Assembly: GCA_922989275.2 (NCBI GenBank)
Contig: OV277861.1
Location: 47,097,623 to 47,161,622 of the forward strand
Source of the DNA: Gari tellinella
Taxonomy: Eukaryota > Mollusca > Bivalvia > Cardiida > Psammobiidae
Reading direction: 5' to 3'
Length of the DNA stretch: 64,000 nt
The stretch's first letter is position 1. Each line of letters opens with the position of its first letter. Shown piece by piece: positions 10,932 to 21,730 of the stretch. Both the position numbers and the translations under genes were made by a program. Under the pieces are notes generated by a model that was not told where the DNA came from, searched no databases, and worked only from the letters and a program-made list of their open reading frames with translations.

Positions 10932-11187
10932 TGAAACCTATTCCATATAGAAGCACCTTTTAACGAATTTAATTTATTCATCCGCTGTAGAAAAAAGTTC
11001 CAATTTAAACAGCCCTTACTAGTTATACATGTATGTGCCATCAGAAATATTTTCCATATTCTAGTAGGTGGTAACTTTAAGCAGGATGAAAGTAAAGTAG
11101 AATGCGCCTTAAGGCGCATTCTGCTTTACTTTCAACCTGCTTTAAGTGATCACGAGTCTTCAAAATTAGAAACGGATTATGGGGTAA
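10932..11187 (-). mobile_element. MITE family B, with type II hairpin
   Basis: Family B in reverse orientation, with decayed TTACCCCATA-type ends (left CCATATAGAAGC, right ATTATGGGGTAA). The hairpin at 11075-11146 is nearly perfect, with tip GCGCCTTAAGGCGC. Confidence 0.7.
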
Positions 11188-11329
11188 ATATCTAATAGAT
11201 ATCTTTATAGAAGATGACTGTTGGAATCAATGTGAAAATAAAGCAGAACATTCATAAAGATGTTTTCTTCTTTACCTTCATCTTGCTTTACGGCGCCTTC
11301 CTACTTTGATACCACAAACTATGTCTTAT

Positions 11330-11501
11330 TTCTAATATCAGAAAAGAGAATTAAGGCATGTGACTGCTAAAGCAATTGCAACATTCGTTAAAGTAAAGCA
11401 GAAAAAAACTTGCTGGAGCTTTGTGCTTTACACGGTCTCATATCTTATATATCGTCAATTAATCGTCATTACTTTGGCCGTAATAGAGGGATTTTATTGT
11501 A
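11330..11501. mobile_element. degenerate MITE family C relic
   Basis: It retains a right end resembling GGCCGTAATAGAGGGATTTT and a decayed hairpin (CTAAAGCA...GCTTTACA). The left end is not clear. A further type II hairpin scrap lies at 11237-11292. Confidence 0.4.
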
Positions 11502-11673
11502 CTTTGAAAAAAGTTACAGAGAAAAAATCGGTTAAATGACCAACATTTGTTGATACATGTGACAACATCGGTAAAAATTTAGTCACAAGCTGACATATTT
11601 TATGGCCTTGTAGATCAAGGTTTTGTCACGGGACTTTGTGCCTATTTTTGTAATGGTACAGAAATATCAAATT

Positions 11674-11955
11674 ATAACCTTTACCCCATAGACTTTTTCT
11701 AGTATTTAAGGCAGGTGACCGTTTAAAGCAGATTGAAAGTAAAACAGAATGCGTCTCAAGACGCACTGGGCTTGTCTTAGGGTGCATTCTGCTTTACCTT
11801 TAGCCTTCTTTCAGCTAAGCTACCATCTGCTAATAGATATAGAACACATTTCTCATGATATACATATCCACGACAGTATAAATGAGTACTATACCCTTCA
11901 GTGGAAGAATAAATTAAATTAAATATGTAAAATGGGTATCTATAGAGTAATAGGA
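11674..11955 (+). mobile_element. MITE family B
   Basis: Left end TAACCTTTACCCCATAGAC, right end GAGTAATAGG. The hairpin near 11725-11815 is disturbed by an extra 17-20 bases near its tip (CTGGGCTTGTCTTAG). The family B body TACCATCTGCTA and TTCAGTGGAAGAATAAATTA follows. Confidence 0.65.
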
Positions 11956-12099
11956 TAATATATACCCGTATCAATTACCGGGTAGTAGGACAGGACATGC
12001 GTACCCATCAAAACTTCAAACGTCGTCAAATCTGTATTCAGAGGCTCGGCAGCTGTGCATCGGAGTCACAATTATGAGGTAAAATTATCTATGTTATCC

Positions 12100-12945
12100 A
12101 TTCATTCAATAGCCTGTCCTTAGTTTTGAAGATAGGTGATCACTTATAGCAGGCTGAAAGTAAATGAAAATGCGCCTTCAGGCGCATTCTGCTTTACTTT
12201 CAGCCTACTTAAAGCTACCAGTGTTAGAATATAGAAAATATATTTTATGACGTATATTCATGACTGTATAAATTTAAACAATTTTCTTCAGTGATAGAAA
12301 AAAGCGACAGGGAAAATCTAAAGAACGCAGAGTCAGTGATTTTTCTTGAGGATGGTTTTTACATCGATCATATTTGTTTAATGTCATGCACGATATTGCC
12401 ACAAATGTGCTTTAAATTTTGTATTTTGTCTCTCTTTTGCGCAAATACACGTTTTGGTAAATACGCCTTTTTACGCCTTTAATTTATTCATGCACTGAAG
12501 AGAATATTTCTAATTTATACTGTTGTGAATATGCAGCAACAGAAATATTTTCTATATTCTAGTAGATTCCTTTCAACCTGCTTTAAGTGGTTCACATATC
12601 TCCAAAACTAGAAACAGGCTATGGGGTAATGGGTTAAAGAGACTGAAAACCAATTCGTGTATTTGAAAATACTCAAATAAAAGGAAATGTGTGCATGGCA
12701 CAATACGGGAATTAACGTGCATAAACTTTTATCGGTATGAAAACATCCTCAAGAAAAATAACCGAATGTAAGGATTTTTTTCGTTTTTTTTAAAATAGAT
12801 TTTTCGATTGCCTTTTCCTTAAGGCACACTCTGCTTTATATTCAGCCTACTTTAGGCTTCCATCTGCTAGAAATTATTGCTTATGATACATTTTATGACT
12901 GTACAAATCGGATCTATTTTCTTCAATGGAAGAATAAAACAATGG
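12100..12945. mobile_element. compound family B cluster with inverted insert
   Basis: Three partial family B copies: a forward copy with hairpin (about 12110-12296), a reverse half copy (12458-12637, ending GGGGTAATGGGTTAA) and a forward partial (12810-12945). The segments between them (12298-12440 and 12640-12800) are inverted relatives, sharing TTTTCTTGAGGATG against CATCCTCAAGAAAA. The first also matches the internal sequence of the tRNA-containing element at 54495-54923. Confidence 0.5.
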
Positions 12946-13039
12946 GGTTAAAAACGTACCGGTATGTGGTTCTGTGTCTAACAGGGGGTAAAATGCCTTT
13001 CTTTACAAGAAAACGAATTTGTACGCCGCAAAGAACGAG

Positions 13040-13130
13040 ATTTTCGATTGCAAACAGTTTGGACCCAGATCAGACACCGAATAACTCTTTCATACAACAA
13101 TATTAAAGCAGACGACAATATGGCGGTGAA
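13040..13130 (+). mobile_element. MITE family E remnant
   Basis: Half of a type I hairpin (CAAACAGTTTGGACCCAGAT) plus family E tail words GCAGACGACAAT and GGCGGTGAAGGGGG. The second hairpin arm is missing. Confidence 0.5.
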
Positions 13131-13207
13131 GGGGGATATAAACCTCACGACAAATTTGACCAAGAAAGGGTTAAAACATATCGTCTACAATACACCAGTA
13201 AACGGTG

Positions 13208-13457
13208 CACAGTGGAGAGAACATTATTCTGTCCCGTTTAAACGCAAACGAAACGCAAGCGCATTGCAATAAAATGGAGATAAGTACAACTTTTGGACAA
13301 TCCTGATAATTCATATTTATCTTGGTGGCAAACAGTTTGGAGCCTGATCAGACGCCGGGTGACCCGGCGTCTGATCTGGCCCCAAACTGTTTGTAATTGA
13401 ATAATTGTTTTAGCGTAAACGCGTTTATTGGGACAGAATAACGTTTGCTCCACTGTA
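13208..13457 (+). mobile_element. MITE family A
   Basis: Ends CAGTGGAGAGAACATTATTC and GTTTGCTCCACTGTA. Hairpin 13329-13393 with tip CCGGGTGACCCGG. Confidence 0.75.
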
Positions 13458-14281
13458 CATAGACACTGACGAGGCGCCAAAATATGTTGCGTCTAATCAG
13501 GGTATGCGCTGTTTACTATTTCATTTGATAGCACTGCAGTGGTATCAGATCACCCATGCACATCTATAATTAAATCTTCTAACAAGCGCACGGGTAGAGT
13601 TAATTTCAATTTCTTTATTACACTCAGTTCATGATTTTACATGAAAACATGAGGAACAGACAATATACATAGACAAAACATGAGGAACAAAACAAAATGT
13701 ACATAGACGATACATACATATTCACAAACAAATAATTCAGTACATTATCAGTTTCTGTAAATGATTCCGGATTTGTATATGATTTTTGGGAGAGTTACGA
13801 GTAAAATTCAGCAAAATGTACATAGAAAGTCAGACTATTAATGGTAAAGTCTAGTTCTCAATTTTGTTTATTACATATTTTACTTTTTATGGTTGCTTTC
13901 GTCTATACATTGCAATGTGACAAACACTGTAGATCCGGACCATAGGTTTCCTTTAGGAACCCCCTGATCCGGATCCACGCTGCATGCGTTCAGTTTTCAC
14001 AGGTAAACATTGTTTACAAACAAAGAGTATACTCGTTGTTAGAGTTCATTGTGTTAACTGTATCTATGAGAAATACATGTATATATAGAAAGACATTTAA
14101 AGACACGTTTACTTAGTATTGCATTTAAACTATTGGTACGCAGCTCTTTTTCAAAGAAGCACAAAATGTTTTTAAGATAGGTAAATGTTAAATGACTGAT
14201 TGATTAGATCAATTAATGAATTAAACAGTCAGTGGTAGAAAGCACGTGCTTGAGCGCTCTGCTATATTCAGTACTGCATTA
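13458..14281. other. gene-free stretch
   Basis: No supported gene. 13610-13720 repeats ACATGAGGAACA and ACATAGACAA, reminiscent of a LINE 3' region on the minus strand. I cannot assign it. Confidence 0.3.
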
Positions 14282-14489
14282 TACCGTAAAACCTCTCTAC
14301 CACGACCCCAATGAGAAAGCCATTCGATTGCACAGAAGGCAGGCGAGAGCTCCAAGCAAGGCGACAGCGCACAGAAAGCTCCTAAAAGGTGCCCTCTGCT
14401 TCACTGTCACATCACTCCAAGCAGCCATCCATCTAAAACAACCAACAGCTCACACAATATAGCGGTCGTGATAGAGAGATATTACTGTA
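14282..14489 (+). mobile_element. MITE family C
   Basis: Ends TACCGTAAAACCTCTC and GAGAGATATTACTGTA. The hairpin arms have diverged (CAAGCAAGGCGACAGC against ATCACTCCAAGCAG), so this is an older copy. Confidence 0.65.
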
Positions 14490-15494
14490 TGTCAAATCAC
14501 TGCACAACAACTATTCCGCTATATGATTTTACATGGGTGAGAGCTATCTGAATAGCTTCAAACCAGATAACGGTATAAGGCTTGCACGCTTACATCGGAC
14601 CTCTGTCGAAAGGAAATACAGAGGTTCAATTTGCGTGAGCGTAATATAATTATGAGAAAGAGAAGAATTAAATATGACAAACAGACATACAGACATATAT
14701 ACGCTGACAGAATATACAATACGTATACGGTACATATACTATCAAAATTTTCATGTGTGAACTTAATTTTAATCAACGACATTAAATCTGATCCTGCCAT
14801 GACCGACAGTCGTACAGTCAGTCGTGTATAACTACGACAGTCAGTTGAAGCACGATATAGATCAGTTAAAGCAGATGGCGACCAAATGCAAGAGAAAAAC
14901 GATACAGTTAGCTTTAACAGGAGCTATCTGCATTATTTTTGTCCCTCATTCAGCAGACATCCGCACCAGCTACCTATAGCTTTTAATAATTTTGCTGGTT
15001 GGCCGCTTATGTATAGTCTTTCAAACAAAACGGGTCACGGAGGAAGCGTGCCCAGTTACATTTATCTATTCTATGCGGACAAGCGACATACATGTAGACG
15101 CGGCGGTTCGATTTCTCACCGCATGGAGAATAACTGTAAGGTAAGTATATATGTATGCGTGAAAGTAACAATTATATTAATGGTTATTATTACTGTTATT
15201 ATCATTATCATTATTAATATAATAATAAATGATAATAATAATAATAATAATATTAATGGTATGTACACATTTGTAAAAACATACTATATTCAACAACAAT
15301 TAAGTATTAGCACTTATCCTACTAATAACTCACAAGGGTTCTAATGGATGGCCTTTAAATATTTTGTTTTCTTTACCAAGAAGGCTCTACAAGAGAAATA
15401 ATGTTAACAGTGTAAACCCTCGTCTGAGGGTTCGTTCGAGTGTCCTCTGATTTTGGTGTACACCATCTGCAGGTGATTATCTGCTTGGTTCAAC
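14490..15494. other. gene-free stretch with AAT/ATT microsatellite
   Basis: 15180-15255 is an ATT then AAT simple-sequence run. The 152-codon open frame across it (14886-15344) owes its length to this microsatellite and shows no family features. Nothing else supported. Confidence 0.4.
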
Positions 15495-15612
15495 TAGGGT
15501 TTTAACCCTTAGCCTGCCGTTTTCGACTTGACTGGATTTTGTGTTTTTCTAACAGTTTGGATCCAGATCAAACGCCGCGTTACTCGGCGTCTGATCTGTA
15601 TCAAAAAAAAAA
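15495..15612 (+). mobile_element. family E-like fragment with type I hairpin
   Basis: TTTTAACCCTTAGCCTGCC precedes AACAGTTTGGATCCAGATCA and its partner CGGCGTCTGATCTG. The 3' half is lost in an A-rich run. Confidence 0.5.
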
Positions 15613-15854
15613 ATAAAAAAAAAATCAAATCTTAAACGTGTATAGTTCATATAAACACTTAGGTAGTTATGCTGATTACTGTAGTAAGATTGGGTTAGCT
15701 TTACACAATATAATTACAAAATTATTCCACCATCACTGCATGGAGCGGTGAAAGAAGGTGACAAGGTTTGTACACACTGTTGGATCATATCATGTTTCCT
15801 TCAATAAATAGGTACATAATAACATTTCAGTATCATTAAGGCAGTATTATTCAA

Positions 15855-15941
15855 ACTGTATAGTTGATTTCCCCTAAGACGTGCCGCGTGTTATTGAGGG
15901 CGTCTTAGATTGTCATGTGCAGTTGGGGTCAACTGTACAGT
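15855..15941. repeat. structured repeat unit 1
   Basis: Conserved core CCCCTAAGACGTGCCGCG ... GAGGGCGTCTTAGATT. Inner stem CTAAGACG/CGTCTTAG (15874-15881 with 15901-15908). Outer stem ACTGTATAGTTGA (15855-15867) pairs over 13 positions (one G-U) with TCAACTGTACAGT (15929-15941). Confidence 0.65.
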
Positions 15942-16000
15942 CTGCTTGATTAAGGAAAAAACTTAAAAAAGATACTATTTTAGCAAGGAGTTATAACTTG

Positions 16001-16088
16001 GCCTACAGTGTGCAAGTTCCCCTAAGACGTGCCGCTTATATAGAGGGCGTCTTAGATTGTAGTGTGCAGTTGGGATTGCAAGTGCAGG
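16001..16088. repeat. structured repeat unit 2
   Basis: Same inner stem and 18-base loop (TGCCGCTTATATAGAGGG). The outer stem uses different bases, GCCT...TGCAAG against TTGCAAGTGCAGGC, with an internal bulge. Confidence 0.65.
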
Positions 16089-16129
16089 CTTACATTGAAT
16101 ATTGACTATTTTTTGTAGAGTTATAATTT

Positions 16130-16217
16130 GTCTTTGTAATGCAAGTACCCCTAAGACGTGCCGCGTATATAGAGGGCGTCTTAGATTACAGTGTGCAGTT
16201 GGGTTCGCATTACAGAC
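16130..16217. repeat. structured repeat unit 3
   Basis: Same core. The outer stem is again different: GTCT and GTAATGC on the left, GCATTAC and AGAC on the right. Units 2 and 3 also share upstream AGTTATAA(C/T)TTG; their spacing is about 128 bp. Confidence 0.65.
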
Positions 16218-16326
16218 GTTTTTGCGCTGACTTTCTCATAGATACATATTATGTTCGGTAGTAGTGGTAAGTATTATACAGTTGTACAGGTAAGTACTGG
16301 CTTTTGGGTAAGTATATATATAAATC

Positions 16327-16410
16327 TCTCTCTCTCTCTCTCTTCTCTTCCCTCTTTCTATCTCTCACTCACCCTCTCTCTCTCTCTACCCCTCTCTCTC
16401 TCTCTCTCAG
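16327..16410. repeat. (CT)n microsatellite
   Basis: Interrupted CT/TCTC tract lying directly at the 3' side of the minus-strand LINE, 29 bases beyond its stop codon. Confidence 0.9.
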
Positions 16411-16438
16411 ACACTTTCTTTCTCTAATTCTTGATAAT

Positions 16439-17878
16439 TTATTGATGTAATTTTATTATAATTTTAATGAACTCACATAGCTTGCTAAATTCGACTTTAT
16501 CAGTTGTATTAATAAGGCTTTTGAATTTCAGAATGTTTGGATTTGAATAAAAATGTCTTTTAATGTATTTTTGTCGTAAATGCGTTAATTCTCTACAGAT
16601 AAGAAGGTAATGGAATTCGTCTCCTATTTCTTGATGGCATAAAGTGCAAAATCGCTCATTTCTATTTAGTGAGTTCCACCTTCCTGTTTCAATTGGCAGT
16701 TTATGATTTCTTGTTCTGAATCTGACTATATAATTTAAGTTTTTATATGGAGTATTTAATAAATAGTTTTCAAATTCAAAAGTTTCCTTAAAAATCCTAT
16801 AAGTTGAGCAACTACTAGATGTAGCAATAGTATTATACCATTCGTTTAGGAACAAATCTTTCAGCTTTTGTTTAGTTGCTGTGATTAACCATTTTCTATT
16901 TGGAAATAGATTAGTTTGCCATATGCCAATGAATCCACACTTAATGAAAATAGTTCTTATAAAATCAAGCCAGCAGAATGATTTTTTTAGCTGGTCTTCT
17001 CTCAAATCTGATGATTGCTTTTTTAATGACAGGTACATTTTGTGGGATAGTTTGTTTGTTGTGTTGATGTCTACTACCTTCGACCAGAAGGCGACTGCAC
17101 GTGTACAGATGTCTATATTGATTGGCATTACTCCCGTTTCTCCATACACAATACAGGTTGGTGTTGACTTTTTCATTTGTAAAATATGTTTTAGGAACTT
17201 TAATTGCACTCTTTCAATGACCTCATTGTTGCCAAAGCCCCATATCTCACACCCATATAAAAGGATAGGTTTGACAGTTTTATTAAATATGTCAATTTGT
17301 AAATCAATTGGTAGTAATAATTGTTTTGCCTTTTTTATCAGACTGTATACAGCCCTTGTACCTTGTTCGGCTATATGTTTTTTGGCATGATAGAAAGATC
17401 CACTGCGACTGAAAAAGATCCCTAGATATTTGTATTCACTAACATTCTCTAGATATACTCCATCATATTTAAATCGATGTTGCAGTTGCCTACCCCTAGA
17501 GAATATCAGTATTTTTGTTTTACTTATATTTACTTTAAGCCTCCACGTATCACAATATGAACTGTACGCATTAAGTGCGTTTTGTAGATCGCTGGCGCTT
17601 TCACATACTATTACAGTGTCATCTGCATATAATAAAACAAACAATTTTAGGTATGTTAAGACCGAGTCTTGATCGTATTCTATGTGCACACCGTTTAGGT
17701 TTCCACTGTCGGCAAAAAAATCATGAAGGTCATTTAGGTAAAGCGAGAATAGGATTGGTGATAGGTTTTCTCCCTGTCTTACCCCTATGTTACTTGGGAA
17801 AAAGTCAGAACATTTACCGTTTACTTTGACACAAGATTTAATATTACTATACATATTCAAAAGATATGCAGAAATAAA
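16439..17878 (-). mobile_element. 5'-truncated LINE, RT domain and C-terminus
   Basis: A single open frame covers the last ~480 residues of an ORF2. Motifs in order: GVRQGENLSPILF (palm), LYADDTVIV (catalytic YADD, residues 117-120 of the open frame), KTKILIFSRG, YKYLGIF, KPILLYGCEIWG, and a C-terminal zinc knuckle CTLCHQEIGDEFHYLLIC. The stop is at 16439, followed by a GA/CT microsatellite. The frame nominally starts at 17977, but the first ~32 residues come from the neighbouring MITE hairpin. The body is intact, so this is a fairly young copy. Confidence 0.85.
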
Positions 17879-18080
17879 GTTACCCCTAAACTGCCTTACC
17901 CCGAGTACAATAGTTATTTGCAAACAGTTTGGATCCTGACCAGACGCCTCGTTACGCGTCGTCTGGTCAGGATCCAAACTTTTTACAACTCATTTAAATA
18001 TTTCTTAAGTCAACATATTTGAGAAATAAAAGCAGACGACAATTTAAAACTAATGACGTCATGGCAGTGAAATGGTTAAG
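17879..18080 (+). mobile_element. MITE family E, with type I hairpin
   Basis: Left end TTACCCCTAAACTGCCTTAC, right end CATGGCAGTGAAATGGTTAA. The hairpin (17921-17980) carries matched changes on both arms (GACCAGACG with CGTCTGGTC). TGACGTCA lies at about 18053-18060. It abuts the truncated LINE exactly. Confidence 0.7.
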
Positions 18081-18158
18081 GTTACAGTGTCCATACAAAA
18101 GGAAGCTACGGCTGGTCTTGGTCTACACAGTCTGGTAATGCACAGAAACTTTCTGTAT

Positions 18159-18386
18159 TACAGTGGAGAATCTGTTATTCTTTCCCGTTTAAACGCAAAC
18201 GTACGCAAACGCAAAGCACTAAAACGTAGAAAAGAACAACTTTTGGACAATTCTGATAATTCTTGGTGGCAAACAGTTTGGAACCTGATCAGACGCCGGG
18301 TTACCCGGCGTCTGATCTGGCCCCAAACTGTTTGCACTGCAAATATAACGCGTTTATTGGGAAAGAATAACAGATTCTCCACTGTA
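18159..18386 (+). mobile_element. MITE family A
   Basis: Ends TACAGTGGAGAATCTGTTAT and ACAGATTCTCCACTGTA. Hairpin 18271-18334. The right flank lacks the ATAGTTTTAGCGTAA segment seen in other copies. Confidence 0.8.
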
Positions 18387-18395
18387 CATCTACAG

Positions 18396-18582
18396 TACAG
18401 TTAACCCTCTCTATTACGACCACTAAAACGAAGGCTAATTGATTGTATAAATGACAGGTGACAGCTTAAAGCAAAACAATAGGGGCTTTCTGTTTTACAG
18501 CCACCTTGCGTTTAGCAGTCACCTGTCGTTAACACATAATAACTAACACACACTTTGTTCGTAATGGAGAGGTTGTACTGTA
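18396..18582 (+). mobile_element. MITE family C
   Basis: Ends TACAGTTAACCCTCTCTA and GAGAGGTTGTACTGTA. One hairpin arm is shortened; what remains (AGGGGCTTTCTG, ACCTTGCGTTTAGCAG) pairs poorly. Confidence 0.65.
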
Positions 18583-18614
18583 CTCAATTGGGTGATTATG
18601 TATAATATAAATAT

Positions 18615-19060
18615 TTACATTCGCTCCATTCAAATCCACTGAAAAACGACGTTTAATTTGTATAAACGCTATTTCTCAAGAGGGCGGGACTTGTGGATAT
18701 ACGTTTGTATTGCGTAGAGGAGGCGGGCTTATGGTTCTGCTCTCCGCGAATCATTTTGTTGCGTTGCTTATAGGTAACGCCGTTATGGCTATTCCTTTCA
18801 GGGTACATATTATTCGTGTAAACAACCTCTAATCTCGATGGAACATTTATGCATACTAATAAAATGTTCATTTAATATTTGAAATTACACCAAACATAAT
18901 GTAAATATAAGAAATGAACTGAATTTTGTGGGCGTTTAAGCGAAACAAACGACGTTAAATGGTCGACAAATTTACCATGAATCGCTAGCGGGATTCATAG
19001 AATTTGCCGATCATTTCCCGTCGTTTATTTCGCCTAAACGCCGACAAAATTCAGCTCATT
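18615..19060. mobile_element. family L element with terminal foldback, copy 1
   Basis: Shares TTACATTCGC, GACTTGTGGATAT, GAGGAGGCGGGCTT and CCTTTCAGGGTA, in the same order, with 30282-30914. The 3' end (18915-19060) is a ~145-bp imperfect palindrome: GGGCGTTTAAGCGAAACAAA against TTTATTTCGCCTAAACGCC. Confidence 0.6.
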
Positions 19061-19130
19061 CTTAATTGAACGAATTTATCTTAAAAAAAAAGTTTGTGGG
19101 AACTTGAAATAATATAGTGTAGGACAGCAC

Positions 19131-20178
19131 TGTAGGAGCACATTTGTCTCGAAACATATCTGTCTTACATAAGACCGATGCGGTCACATTTGTCTCACGT
19201 GAGACAAATGCGACCGCAAATGTCTTACCGAAAAAACACATTTGTGTGACAAATATGCTCCGATCAAAATTTCTAAGGGACAACAAAGCACATTTGTCTT
19301 ACGTCATTTTTTATGAAATACAAGCACATTTGTGACATATGTTTTCAAGATATTAGAACTTTGTGCTCTGGTGAGCCATGATGGCCGTACAATGGGCAAA
19401 TATCATATTATGTTAATACAACAGTTGCAGTCAAACAATAACTAAAACAGTCCTTTGTTTCTAAAATTCAGCAGTATATCTGTGATTTAATACCAACCAA
19501 TACAACACACTCTAAGAAAAAGCCAAGAATTAAACCATTTCCTGATTCTTATTGGGTTTTTTTTCATTTCTAAGAGCAATCCACTGTCTCGTCCAACAGT
19601 TCTCGAAATACATCTAAAACTTACGGGTATTGGAGTGTGAATCATAACATTGGAGCTAATATGGATTTGTCCTCGCTGGACGTTCATTTATCCTAAACAA
19701 TAGCATTAAACGCTTATGTGTCTTTTCTTCAATAAATCTAAATGAGGGATCACTTAAAGCAATATTTAACAATTTGTATGTGTATGTGTAACGGTAACCG
19801 CAAAAATCTTAGTGTATTTTTAAGCATCACAGTTCTTTTTTCCAAGACAGTTTTATGTAATCTACTTAGCATTTCTTTTGCACATCATCCGGTTCGGTCT
19901 CATTGGCCTTTGTGTTGTAACGGACTTTGTGCCGTTTTCTTGTTTTCTTTAAGCTGATGCTTCTCTCTAAGATCATTGTCTGTTTCTGCATCACCAGTGC
20001 TGTCTAGCTGTTAAAGGTCTGCTAAATATTCGGTAAGACAAATGTGCTTCGATTGTCCTTTCTTTTGTCAGGCGAACACATTTGTCTCATTTCAAATTTG
20101 TCGCTAATATGAATGCTTACGAGCACATGGGTCACACCTCTTGAGACAATTGTGTTCCGAGACAAATGTGCTCCTACA
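19131..20178. mobile_element. 1,048-bp TIR element with internal ACATTTGTC repeats
   Basis: Left end TGTAGGAGCACATTTGTCTC is inverted at the right as GAGACAAATGTGCTCCTACA. CAGCAC lies immediately outside both ends (19125-19130 and 20179-20184), a 6-bp target duplication. Sub-terminal zones on each side (19140-19335, 20038-20150) are packed with further ACATTTGTCT copies in both orientations. No transposase frame. Superfamily unknown. Confidence 0.7.
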
Positions 20179-20296
20179 CAGCACAATATCAGCTGATCGC
20201 GTGACAAAAACTGACATATAATACCGGTATTCCCAACGCGCATACTTGGGAAACTAACATACACTTGAATGTTATAAAAACGCATGTCCTTACTTT

Positions 20297-20514
20297 TTAA
20301 CCCCTTCACTACCGTGATGTCATCAACTTTAAACAATTGTCGTCTGCTTGTATTTCTTAAAAAACAATTTTTAGGTATTTGGACTTAAGAAATATTGAAA
20401 CGAGTGTCAAACTGGTTGGATTCTGATCAGACGCCGCGTGACGCGGCGTCTGATCAGGATCCAAACTGTTTGCAAATAACTACTGTACTCGGGGTAAGGC
20501 AGTGAAGGGGTTAA
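20297..20514 (-). mobile_element. MITE family E
   Basis: 218 bp including TTAA at both ends: TTAACCCCTTCACTACCG and GGCAGTGAAGGGGTTAA. Hairpin 20407-20472. TTAA followed by CCC fits piggyBac-type ends. Confidence 0.8.
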
Positions 20515-20943
20515 GTTTATCTCATGAATAATTCTAAAGAGTTACTGCAGATGAAACATAGAAACGACGAATCTCATTTCCCACTGAAACTTCAAATAAA
20601 CATTTCTTGTTTTCAATTGTTTTAATCCATTATTTGGCTATTTAGTATTTCACCAGTCATTGCAAAATTATAAACAAGCAGACACTTCTTGCATGAGGTC
20701 TCTTATCTGGATCTTCACTGTTGGCACTGGAAAATTGTACGCTTCAATGGTACGTTTTCTAATGGACCCGCATACGCAATACTAGATAAAGGGTTCAATG
20801 GGTTAAGCTGAGACAATAAAACAACACCACAACCAAAATTTCCAAACCCTTTTCACTCTATGATATCTATTGCATTACAGTTACTACTAAATGTTAGTTT
20901 TAACAGTTTTTTTGTTGAAGAAACCTAAAAACGAAGTTTAGTG

Positions 20944-21160
20944 TTAATCCCTTCACTGCCTTAGTCAGAGTACAACGGTTATTTGCAAACAGTTTGAATC
21001 CTGATAAGACGCCGCGTAACGCGGCGTCTTATCAGGATTCAAACTGTTTGACACTCATTTCAATATTTTTTAATTAAAAAAACCTTAACATTGAATTTGA
21101 GAAATCAAAGCAGACGACAATTGTTTAAAATTGATGACGTCATGGCAGTGAAGGGGTTAA
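20944..21160 (+). mobile_element. MITE family E, perfect hairpin
   Basis: TTAATCCCTTCACTGCC ... GGCAGTGAAGGGGTTAA. The hairpin at 20986-21050 has 32-bp perfect arms around one central A. It carries GATAAGACGCC/GGCGTCTTATC instead of the usual GATCAGACGCC. TGACGTCA lies near the right end (21135-21142). Confidence 0.85.
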
Positions 21161-21270
21161 AAAGTATAAATCTTGACAAGATACTGCCTACCGCGATGTC
21201 TTATCTTAGTACAACATGTTTGCAAATACTGTCGAATTTCGATAATTTCGAAATCGCGTTAAGTCGAAAT

Positions 21271-21330
21271 TGCCCGTATTACAAAGTTAAAACGTGTCCC
21301 AGTCACGTTTTAACGCGTTTGTAATACAGG
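21271..21330. repeat. short palindrome
   Basis: CCCGTATTACAAAGTTAAAA and TTTTAACGCGTTTGTAATAC form an inverted repeat of about 25-bp arms around CGTGTCCCAGTCACG. Confidence 0.6.
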
Positions 21331-21631
21331 TTGTTCAAACTATGCGAGATAAACTTATCGAAATTCAACTTATAAAATACTGGTCAGCTCGACTTAAGAG
21401 ACTTTTTAGTATCGAGTTTGGACTATACATCATCGTCAAATTTCAGCAAGACACTGGTTAACAATGTACATGTATATCTATTTAGGATATTTTCTTGCAT
21501 AAATTGACATTTATGCTTAACACTTTCAGTGTCATAATCCGTACAGATTCGTTGGCATATATTGTCTGCTTACAACGTTTATAATTTGATGCATTTTGAG
21601 TTTTTGACCAAAACTCATTTATGTAATAGTA

Positions 21632-21730
21632 AGAACATATTTAGTGAAATCTTAGTGGTTAAGAAGGGGCGGAGCGAGCGACAGCGAGCGAGCCCCTTCT
21701 TAGCCACTAAGATTTCACTGAATATGTTCT
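21632..21730. repeat. long foldback, family S
   Basis: 99-bp near-perfect palindrome. Outer ends AGAACATATTTAGTGAAATC and GATTTCACTGAATATGTTCT; the tip contains GGAGCGAGCG...CGAGCGAG. Confidence 0.75.

Noticed and set aside
14886..15344. 152-codon open frame
   Set aside because: Its C-terminal third is an ATT/AAT microsatellite (poly-Ile then poly-Asn) and the rest shows no family features or homologous copy.
15855..16217. microRNA cluster
   Set aside because: The hairpins have an 18-base loop and a 16-base one-sided bulge, unlike a uniform pre-miRNA stem. Kept as structured repeats of unknown nature.
16439..17977. complete LINE ORF2
   Set aside because: No endonuclease domain and no RT motifs before the palm GVRQG box; the first ~32 codons come from MITE sequence. 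It is 5'-truncated.
20986..21050. bacterial-style terminator or integron attachment site
   Set aside because: Perfect hairpins resemble these, but the context is clearly a eukaryotic genome and each sits centrally in a TIR element.
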